Origin: an uncultured SAR116 cluster alpha proteobacterium
GTDB taxonomy: Bacteria > Pseudomonadota > Alphaproteobacteria > Puniceispirillales > Marisalimonadaceae
Reading direction: 5' to 3'
Length of the DNA stretch: 64,000 bases
Assembly: GCA_902595515.1 (NCBI GenBank)
Contig: CACJQK010000001.1
Location: forward strand, 1-64,000
A program made the translations under genes and the position numbers. Of this stretch, positions 57,980-64,000 are shown in pieces; the first letter of the stretch is position 1; each line of letters starts with the position of its first letter. A model generated the notes under the pieces. The model was given only the letters and a program-made list of their open reading frames with translations. It was not told the DNA's origin and made no database searches.

Positions 57980-58645
57980 ATGAATGATTTTATAGAAATT
58001 ACAGCAAAAGATAATCATCAATTCTCAGCTTATATTTCTCAACCTTCGGGGAAACCAAAAGCAGGAGTTGTAATTATACAAGAAATTTTTGGTGTAAACA
58101 CTCATATCAAAGAAGTAACAGACTTATACGCTAGCAAAGGTTATTTATGCATTGCACCTTCATTGTTTGACAGAATTGAGAAAAATATAACTCTAAATTA
58201 TGACAAAAAAGGTGTATCTAAAGGAAGAGACTTAAAAGCATTGTGTGATGATAACGCCTTAAAAGATATAGAGGCTAGTATTTCTGTAGTATCCTCAGCT
58301 GGGAAAGTGGGTGCAATAGGATATTGCTGGGGTGGATCATTATCTTGGAGAGTTGGATGTGAGGCTTCCAACCTCTCAGCTTCTGTTTGCTACTATGGTG
58401 GGGATATTCCAAAACTTAGAGATTTAAAACCAAAATGCAATGTTTTAACCCATTTTGGTGAACTTGATAAGGGAATACCAATAAAAGATGTTAAAATTTT
58501 TGAGAAAAAAAGACCTGAAGTTCATACATACACATATCCTGCTGACCATGGTTTTAATTGTGACCATAGAAGTCAATATAATAAGACCTGTGCAAGAATT
58601 GCACTTGATAGAACATTAAAATTTTTAGAAGAAAATTTAACTTAA
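57980..58645 (+). CDS. Dienelactone hydrolase family protein
   Basis: Alpha/beta hydrolase, 221 aa, with the Cys-Asp-His triad of the family: nucleophile in 'GAIGYCWGGSLSWRVGC', Asp in 'FGELDKGIP' and His in 'YPADHGFNCDHRS'. The natural substrate is probably a lactone or ester but cannot be read from sequence. It starts 13 bp after ychF with GGAG upstream and meets the convergent cytochrome c1 gene 1 bp after its stop. Confidence 0.88.
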   Translation: MNDFIEITAKDNHQFSAYISQPSGKPKAGVVIIQEIFGVNTHIKEVTDLYASKGYLCIAPSLFDRIEKNITLNYDKKGVSKGRDLKALCDDNALKDIEASISVVSSAGKVGAIGYCWGGSLSWRVGCEASNLSASVCYYGGDIPKLRDLKPKCNVLTHFGELDKGIPIKDVKIFEKKRPEVHTYTYPADHGFNCDHRSQYNKTCARIALDRTLKFLEENLT

Positions 58646-58646
58646 A

Positions 58647-59438
58647 TTATTGATTTTTTATAGGAGCCCAAATCTGCTTCATGGCAAAATAAGATAAAGC
58701 AGTAAGTAATAACAAGAATAGCATGACTGATATGCCCAATCGCTTCCTATCTTCCATCTCAGGCTCAGAAGCCCATGCAAGGAAAGCTGTGACGTCTTTT
58801 GCCATTTGATCAGGTGTAGCTTTAGTCCCATCGGCATATTCAACTCCATCATCGTAAAGGGGTTGAGGCATACCAATCAAATTTCCTGAATAATATTTAT
58901 TATAATACATGCCATCAGGAACTTTTTGGTCTGCAGGAGCATCTATGTAACCCGTTAATAGAGCATGTAAGTAATTTGCACCATCAGGTCTAGCTTTGAC
59001 AATTAATGATAGATCTGGTGGATAGGCCCCTCCATTTGCAGCTCTTGCAGCTTTATCATTAGGATATGGAGATACAAATTTATCACTCGGTCTAGCTGGT
59101 CTTTCAACCACTTCACCATCATCGTTAATTGTATTAACGCTATTTTCTGATGCAAATGCTTTGATCTCATCCTCATTATAACCAATAGCTTTTAGATTTC
59201 TATATGCTAAAAGTCTCATTCCATGACACCCTGAACACACCTCTTTATAAACTTGAAGCCCCCTCTGCTGTGATGCCCTATCAAAAGTACCCAAAATTCC
59301 AGAGAAGGACCAATTTAATTGTGGGTAGCTTATTTTATCACCTGCAGCAAATGAGAGATTAGATGAAAAGATTATTAACAAACCTAGGTAAAGTTTTACA
59401 ATATTGTTGGAGAAAAAACTTGATGAGTGATTGATCAT
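58647..59438 (-). CDS. petC: Ubiquinol-cytochrome c reductase cytochrome c1 subunit
   Basis: Membrane-anchored heme c subunit of complex III. The 263-aa protein has an N-terminal signal (about 15-32), heme-binding 'VYKEVCSGCHGMRLLAYRNL' (CSGCH), axial Met in 'GNLIGMPQPLYDDGVEYADG', and a C-terminal membrane anchor ('ISVMLFLLLLTALSYFAMKQ'). It abuts the cytochrome b stop with no gap. Encoded separately from cytochrome b, unlike fused forms in some alphaproteobacteria. Confidence 0.97.
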   Translation of the reverse strand: MINHSSSFFSNNIVKLYLGLLIIFSSNLSFAAGDKISYPQLNWSFSGILGTFDRASQQRGLQVYKEVCSGCHGMRLLAYRNLKAIGYNEDEIKAFASENSVNTINDDGEVVERPARPSDKFVSPYPNDKAARAANGGAYPPDLSLIVKARPDGANYLHALLTGYIDAPADQKVPDGMYYNKYYSGNLIGMPQPLYDDGVEYADGTKATPDQMAKDVTAFLAWASEPEMEDRKRLGISVMLFLLLLTALSYFAMKQIWAPIKNQ

Positions 59439-60689
59439 CTATTTTTTCTCCCTCACCGCAAAAGCTGAAGCGGTTGATCCTCCACCCAAAATTGGTTCAG
59501 ATATAGAAATTGGAAGTGGTTTTGTTTTTTCTATGTAGGGCAACAACGGAAATAAAATTAGGAAGTGAAAAAAGTAGTAAGCTGTTGCTATCCTTGACAG
59601 TATTACATAAATACCTTCTGCGGGCATTGCACCTAAATAGCCTAACAAAATACAATCTAATAAAAGTATCCAAAAGAAAATTTTATATATAGGTCTAAAT
59701 TGAGACGATCTAACTGATGATCTGTCTAACCATGGTAAAATAAACAAAACTGCTATTGCACCAAACATAAAAAGTACACCACCAAGCTTGTCTGGAATTG
59801 CCCTAAGTATTGCATAGAAAGGAAGAAAATACCATTCTGGGACAATATGAGCTGGTGTTACCATTGGATTTGCTTCAATGTAATTATCTGGATGACCCAT
59901 AAAATTAGGAAAGAAAAATACCGCTGCAGCAAAAAAAGATAAAAATACACTTAATCCAAACAAATCTTTTATTGTATAGTAAGGGCTAAAAGGAACTGTA
60001 TCCTGAGTTCCTTTAACATCAATACCAATTGGATTATTAGAGCCAAAGCGATGCAATGCAACCAAATGAAGAATTACAACACCAACGATGACAAAAGGTA
60101 AAACAAAATGAAGTGAAAAAAATCTATTTAAAGTAGAATTATCAACAGAAAAACCACCCCATAGCCATGTTACAATATTCTCTCCAACAAGTGGTATAGC
60201 TGAAAATAAGTTTGTGATAACTGTGGCTCCCCAGAAGCTCATTTGTCCCCATGGTAGAACGTATCCCATGAATGCTGTAGCCATCATTAATAAAAGTATT
60301 AAAACTCCTAATATCCATAAAAGCTCTCTAGGAGCTTTATAGGAACCATAATATAATCCTCGAAAAATATGGATATAAACAACAATAAAGAAAAAGCTAG
60401 CCCCATTCATATGAATATATCTTATTAGCCATCCATGATTTACATCTCTCATAATTCTTTCAACGGAATCAAAAGCATAATCAACGTGAGCTGTGTAGTT
60501 CATGGACAAAACAATTCCAGTTACTATCATAGCTACAAGAGCAAAACCCGCTAGAGAACCAAAATTCCAAAAATAATTTAGATTTTTTGGTGTTGGATAA
60601 TGATTAAGTTCATGATCCATAAAAGAAAACACAGGTAATCTATGATCGATCCATTTAACTACTGGGTTTTTAAACTTAGACTTTGACAA
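59439..60689 (-). CDS. petB: Ubiquinol-cytochrome c reductase cytochrome b subunit
   Basis: Eight-helix cytochrome b of complex III. The 416-aa protein shows heme-binding His in '[20 protein letters not shown]' and '[20 protein letters not shown]', the Qo-site '[18 protein letters not shown]' and '[20 protein letters not shown]'. N-terminal part reads '[15 protein letters not shown]'. It follows the Rieske gene by 23 bp and carries a short Ser/Ala-rich C-terminus. Confidence 0.98.
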   Translation of the reverse strand: MSKSKFKNPVVKWIDHRLPVFSFMDHELNHYPTPKNLNYFWNFGSLAGFALVAMIVTGIVLSMNYTAHVDYAFDSVERIMRDVNHGWLIRYIHMNGASFFFIVVYIHIFRGLYYGSYKAPRELLWILGVLILLLMMATAFMGYVLPWGQMSFWGATVITNLFSAIPLVGENIVTWLWGGFSVDNSTLNRFFSLHFVLPFVIVGVVILHLVALHRFGSNNPIGIDVKGTQDTVPFSPYYTIKDLFGLSVFLSFFAAAVFFFPNFMGHPDNYIEANPMVTPAHIVPEWYFLPFYAILRAIPDKLGGVLFMFGAIAVLFILPWLDRSSVRSSQFRPIYKIFFWILLLDCILLGYLGAMPAEGIYVILSRIATAYYFFHFLILFPLLPYIEKTKPLPISISEPILGGGSTASAFAVREKK

Positions 60690-60712
60690 TTATTACTCCT
60701 AAAATAAAAAAG

Positions 60713-61255
60713 TTAACCAATTTTAATAATGTTATCAGACAAAAACTTGTATGATGGAACTTCTAGATTAGTCGGTGCTGGCCCCTTTCTAATTCTACCT
60801 GAATGGTCATAGTGAGAACCATGACAAGGACAAAACCATCCACCATACTGTCCTTTTACATCTCCAGATTTTTGACCAAGCGGAACACAACCTAAATGTG
60901 TACAAACACCTACTAATACAATAAATTTTTCGTTAGGAACTCTTTCCTCATCTGTTTCAGGGTGCCTCATTTCATCTAAAGAAACTTCTTTAGCTAACTT
61001 AATTTCTTCGGGTGTTCTATGACGAACAAATACAGGCTTACCTCTCCATGTTACAGTTATGGCTTGACCTTCTTCTAACGAGGACAAATCTACCTCGGTG
61101 GATGCCAGTGCCAAGGTATCTGCTGCGGGGTTCATTTGATCAATTAAAGGCCAAGCAACAGACGCAGCACCAATGCCAGCCATGGCATAGGTTGAAATTA
61201 TTAAGAAATCTCTTTTACCGTCTTTATTATTTTTTGATTTAGAATATGTAGGCAT
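60713..61255 (-). CDS. petA: Ubiquinol-cytochrome c reductase Rieske iron-sulfur subunit
   Basis: Rieske 2Fe-2S protein that moves electrons from ubiquinol to cytochrome c1. Ligands are in '[15 protein letters not shown]' and '[20 protein letters not shown]'. The N-terminal anchor helix (about 17-37) is preceded by '[10 protein letters not shown]', a Tat-type motif with KR instead of RR. 180 aa is normal. First gene of petABC; a 101-bp gap separates it from hemF. Confidence 0.96.
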   Translation of the reverse strand: MPTYSKSKNNKDGKRDFLIISTYAMAGIGAASVAWPLIDQMNPAADTLALASTEVDLSSLEEGQAITVTWRGKPVFVRHRTPEEIKLAKEVSLDEMRHPETDEERVPNEKFIVLVGVCTHLGCVPLGQKSGDVKGQYGGWFCPCHGSHYDHSGRIRKGPAPTNLEVPSYKFLSDNIIKIG

Positions 61256-61356
61256 TTATCTCACTTTATAAATATAATATTTATATAACATTGTAGAAAA
61301 AAAATTCCAGTGTTTTTTAAAATGATTCTAAAAAAGAATTAATTTGTTTTAAGAAT

Positions 61357-62268
61357 TTAATACCAACTTACTTTTGGAGGCAAACTCATTAATACTGCTT
61401 CGGTATTTCCACCAGTTTTTAACCCAAAAATTGTGCCTCTGTCATATAATAAATTAAACTCCACATAGCGACCTCTTTTGATTAACTGAAAGTCTCTTTC
61501 TTGCTGGTTAAATGCTTTACTCGATCTGCTTTTAATAATCTTCAAATAAGAGTTTAAGAATGTTGAACCAATATCTTTTATGAAAGATAAATCTCTTTCC
61601 CAGTCTTCGTTGCAAAGATAATCAAGAAAAATTCCTCCCACACCACGAGGCTCTCCTCTGTGAGGTAAATAAAAGTATTCATCACACCAACTCTTAAATC
61701 TAGGATAATAAGATTCATCATATTTATCACATGTATTTTTTAGTTCTTGATGAAATATATTTGATGATTTTATGTCCTTGAAAGTTGGGGTAAGATCACC
61801 CCCCCCACCAAACCAAATTTTTTTTTTATTACCTTTTCCCGTTACAAGCATTCTTGTGTTCATATGGGCTGCTGGAACATGTGGATTACACATATGAGAG
61901 ACTACAGAAATACCTGATGCCCAAAATAAACCATTCTCTTCTGCTCCAGGTATTTGTTGTCTAAACTCATTAGAGAATTCACCATGCACAGTTGAGATAT
62001 TAACGCCAACCTTTTCAAAAACGTTACCGCGCATAATTGATATTAATCCTCCGCCTCCTCCATCTCTTTTCCAGTTTTTTTGATCAAAGGTTACTTTCTG
62101 TTTCTTATTTATTTTTTTATTTTCAATATCTTCAAAAGAATTACAAATTTTATCACGAAGCTCTTTAAACCACGAACTAGCTAATTCTTTTTTGTTTTGC
62201 AGTGTTTGAAAATTGTCCAAACATTTTTTTTTATGTAAATTTTTAATCATTTCATTTTTTACAGACAT
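61357..62268 (-). CDS. hemF: Oxygen-dependent coproporphyrinogen III oxidase
   Basis: Aerobic heme synthesis step converting coproporphyrinogen III to protoporphyrinogen IX. The 303-aa protein contains 'RDGGGGGLISIMRGNVFEKV', 'AAHMNTRMLVTGKGNKKKIW', 'FGGGGDLTPTF', 'CDEYFYLPHRGEPRGVGGIF' and 'LYDRGTIFGLKTGGNTEAVL'. It lies between the CCA-adding enzyme gene (12 bp upstream) and petABC; both heme synthesis and cytochromes are thus neighbours. Confidence 0.96.
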   Translation of the reverse strand: MSVKNEMIKNLHKKKCLDNFQTLQNKKELASSWFKELRDKICNSFEDIENKKINKKQKVTFDQKNWKRDGGGGGLISIMRGNVFEKVGVNISTVHGEFSNEFRQQIPGAEENGLFWASGISVVSHMCNPHVPAAHMNTRMLVTGKGNKKKIWFGGGGDLTPTFKDIKSSNIFHQELKNTCDKYDESYYPRFKSWCDEYFYLPHRGEPRGVGGIFLDYLCNEDWERDLSFIKDIGSTFLNSYLKIIKSRSSKAFNQQERDFQLIKRGRYVEFNLLYDRGTIFGLKTGGNTEAVLMSLPPKVSWY

Positions 62269-62280
62269 ATTTTTAACTTC

Positions 62281-63606
62281 TTAACTTTGTTCTAAGAAAT
62301 TTGAAATTTCTTTTGGTGAACTTTGAAAATTATTATTTACCCAAAAATCTTCGGCTTGGAAAAATAATCTTTTGACCTGATCATTTGTAATTGTTTTTTT
62401 TGATTTTACTATTTCTTCTCTAACTAATGGAAATATAGGCCACTTTATTTCAAAAAAATCAATGTCTTTTATTTTTTCAAATGGCAGAATATGTAATAAT
62501 GCAAGTTTATACCAATTAAATGGAATTCTATCTTTATTAAATAATCCTTGTTTTTTTGAATTTATACCACACCTAAGTTGCCAAATTAATTGAAAGATAT
62601 ACATTCGTTTATTTCCAACTACGTGTGACTCCAAATAATTATTTTTAATGTTAATTTTTAAATTAATTATTTGTTTAATAAAATGTAAAAACTTAATTTT
62701 TCTTTTATTTAAATCAAACCTGTTAATTATTTTATCAATACAATGATCTCCATATAAATGAACCATTATCACAGAAATTAAATCTAATTTTTCATTTTGT
62801 ACCAGAGTTATTGCATTTAATTTAATAAAATCAATTATTCCAAAATTTTTTAGTATAAATCCAGAGGATATCTCAGATCTTCTATAGTTATTTTTAGAAA
62901 TCAGAAGATATTTGTCTAAAGTTAATTTTGTCATCATTAAAAAACATTTATAACAATTCTTAGTTAATAAGATTTTATCTATCTCATCCCTAATTCTCTT
63001 GTTGGATAAATTAATGATTTTGGGAACTCTTAAAATAATTTCTTTTTTGAGATTTTCTGACATTTTGTTGTCAAAACTTCCAGAAAAACGACAAAATCTT
63101 ATAATTCTTAAATAATCTTCTTTAATTCTCTCTAAAGGGTTACCTATGAAAATAAGCTTTCTTTTAATTAGATCATTTTCTCCATTAAAAAAATCAGTTA
63201 AATTTCCTTTAGAGTCTAAATATAAGCTATTAATAGTAAAATCTCTTCTTTTGACATCATCGTTCAAACTGGCAGCAGTATCAACTAATGCAGATCTTCC
63301 ATAAGAAATTAGATCCTTTCTGAGGCTAGTTACATGATATTCTTTTTTATTAATTATAAGTGATATAGTTTTATATTTTATGTAATAGTCTTTAACAACT
63401 ATATTATTTTTACTTATTTTTTTTACGAATTTTTTTATATCTTCATTTATTACAAAATCAATGTCAGTTACTATTTCATTAGTCAGGTAATCTCTTAAAG
63501 CCCCACCAACAATCCAAATTTTAACACCAATACTCTCTGCAAGATTAAAAATAACTTCAATATTCTGATCTATTTTAAAAAAATTTATAAATTTATTTTT
63601 TATTAT
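62281..63606 (-). CDS. cca: CCA tRNA nucleotidyltransferase, start codon unresolved
   Basis: Adds or repairs tRNA 3' CCA ends. The track ORF (328 aa) starts at an internal TTG. The same frame is open upstream and encodes the missing nucleotidyltransferase N-terminus: 'IWIVGGALRDYLTNEIVTDI' with the GG-RD and D-x-D catalytic motifs, then 'SLRKDLISYGRSALVD' and 'DDVKRRDFTINSLY'. No ATG, GTG or TTG occurs in frame before the TGA at 63607-63609. A TTG at 63610, just after AGAGGA, lies one frame off and would be joined by dropping one A from a run of six; initiation at ATA (63606) is the other option. Full length would be about 440 aa, normal for the family. The C-terminal domain is AT-rich and divergent. 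Confidence 0.85.
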   Translation of the reverse strand: MIKNKFINFFKIDQNIEVIFNLAESIGVKIWIVGGALRDYLTNEIVTDIDFVINEDIKKFVKKISKNNIVVKDYYIKYKTISLIINKKEYHVTSLRKDLISYGRSALVDTAASLNDDVKRRDFTINSLYLDSKGNLTDFFNGENDLIKRKLIFIGNPLERIKEDYLRIIRFCRFSGSFDNKMSENLKKEIILRVPKIINLSNKRIRDEIDKILLTKNCYKCFLMMTKLTLDKYLLISKNNYRRSEISSGFILKNFGIIDFIKLNAITLVQNEKLDLISVIMVHLYGDHCIDKIINRFDLNKRKIKFLHFIKQIINLKINIKNNYLESHVVGNKRMYIFQLIWQLRCGINSKKQGLFNKDRIPFNWYKLALLHILPFEKIKDIDFFEIKWPIFPLVREEIVKSKKTITNDQVKRLFFQAEDFWVNNNFQSSPKEISNFLEQS

Positions 63607-63618
63607 TCAAATTCCTCT

Positions 63619-63873
63619 TTACTTGGAAAAATTACCATCTTTAACTTTTCCATCAATTATTGAGGGTGGTTGATAAGAGTAACTTGGATCAAAAGAATCT
63701 AATTCTAAGTACGTAAAACATGATAAAACAAAAACACAAAAACCCACAATACTAACTAATGTTGAGTAAAAAATTTGATTATTTTTTGTTAGTTTGTTTA
63801 GAATATATTTTGTTAAGAAAAAAAGACCTATAGAAAATATTATTGCTAAAAGTATAATTAAATATCGTCGCAC
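63619..63873 (-). CDS. DUF6111-like small membrane protein
   Basis: An 84-aa protein with two hydrophobic helices (about residues 4-23 and 36-58) and a C-terminal segment 'YQPPSIIDGKVKDGNF' that resembles the 'YVPPRLEDGRIVPG' end of DUF6111 proteins, which lie between the CoA pyrophosphatase and CCA genes in many alphaproteobacteria. The start is GTG at 63873 (V-R-R-Y-L-I), with GAGGGAG about 8 nt upstream; the longer track ORF reads through the nudix gene in another frame. It overlaps the nudix stop by 16 bp. Function unknown. Confidence 0.75.
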   Translation of the reverse strand: MRRYLIILLAIIFSIGLFFLTKYILNKLTKNNQIFYSTLVSIVGFCVFVLSCFTYLELDSFDPSYSYQPPSIIDGKVKDGNFSK

Positions 63874-64000
63874 GGCGGAAACTCCCTCAAACCTAATCCT
63901 GCAGATATAGTCACTAATATCCTTGCTGTTAACCCCCAAATATTTTTATTATTATAGTTAATTATCCATGTCATGGACATGCTTGAGTTAAGTGGAAGTT
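63858..64000 (-). CDS. CoA pyrophosphatase (Nudix family), C-terminal fragment cut by window edge
   Basis: Not in the ORF track. On the minus strand the frame ending at TAA 63858 encodes about 47 residues, with 'IWGLTARILVTISAGLGLRE' and the end 'FPPCDDI'. The 'IWG-x-TA-R-IL' segment is the standard C-terminal part of alphaproteobacterial Nudix CoA pyrophosphatases, and the order nudix-DUF6111-cca is conserved in that group. The Nudix box itself lies outside the window. Confidence 0.75.
   Translation of the reverse strand, partial: LPLNSSMSMTWIINYNNKNIWGLTARILVTISAGLGLREFPPCDDI

Noticed and set aside
1-64000. CRISPR arrays, insertion sequences, prophage or integrase genes
   Set aside because: No regularly spaced repeats, transposase motifs or att-like duplications were seen when scanning genes and gaps.

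Overview
The window is a gene-dense, strongly AT-rich stretch (low GC judged by eye, not computed) of a bacterial chromosome. Gene content and order point to a streamlined alphaproteobacterium, probably free-living and marine. Alphaproteobacterial signatures are the yebC-ruvCAB-ybgC-tolQRAB order, zapA next to a 6S RNA and 5-FCL, GatB/YqeY-dnaG-rpoD, fba-efp-suhB followed by a MotA-like/OmpA-like pair and rpmE, an ELM1-family protein, CoA pyrophosphatase-DUF6111-CCA enzyme, and a three-gene petABC operon. Low-GC marine lineages such as AEGEAN-169, HIMB59 or SAR11-like groups would fit, but the exact clade cannot be fixed from this sequence. I see no phage, IS element, CRISPR array or defence island.

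Layout. 1-9.3 kb (minus): envelope Tol system, Holliday-junction resolution (ruvABC), yebC, ymdB, 5-formyltetrahydrofolate cyclo-ligase, 6S RNA, zapA and a small coiled-coil gene. 9.4-14.7 kb (plus): class I aldolase, EF-P, a SuhB-like protein that has lost most metal ligands, a putative ion-driven MotA/MotB-like pair, a small membrane protein and ribosomal protein L31. 14.7-19.6 kb (minus): glycyl-tRNA synthetase, a small zinc-ribbon membrane protein, an S49 peptidase and a TrmN6-like methyltransferase. 19.7-22.9 kb (plus): polyprenyl diphosphate synthase, an XRE-like protein, an RlmD/TrmA-type methyltransferase and a ribbon-helix-helix protein. 22.9-26.9 kb (minus): a three-gene sugar-acid catabolic cluster. 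27.0-31.4 kb (minus): tRNA-Ile(CAU), rpoD, dnaG, yqeY. 31.6-36.6 kb (plus): carAB and greA. 36.6-41.8 kb: an Lrp regulator, an ELM1-like protein, and selO-msrP-aspC. 41.9-47.3 kb (plus): uvrB, uvrC, pgsA, moaD, moaE. 47.3-52.7 kb: ilvE, an OmpR/EnvZ-type two-component system, a TetR-like protein, proC, a YbjN protein and ubiK. 52.8-58.6 kb (plus): lgt, pgeF, prs, rplY, pth, ychF, dienelactone hydrolase. 58.6-64 kb (minus): cytochrome bc1 complex, hemF, CCA-adding enzyme, DUF6111 protein and the C-terminus of a CoA pyrophosphatase.

Most genes are core informational, envelope and respiratory functions packed with overlaps or very short gaps, and convergent genes meet with no room for terminators. 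The most unusual observations are: (i) the 5-FCL and CCA-adding enzyme genes both lack a usable in-frame start, and in both a one-base change in an A run at the 5' end would restore one; (ii) an apparently catalytically dead SuhB homologue; (iii) a MotA/MotB-like pair outside any flagellar context; (iv) a self-contained sugar-acid catabolic cluster. None is clearly a new defence or mobile system. No intergenic stretch above about 300 bases is left unexplained: the one long gap in the ORF track (8334-8736) holds the 5-FCL N-terminus and the 6S RNA.
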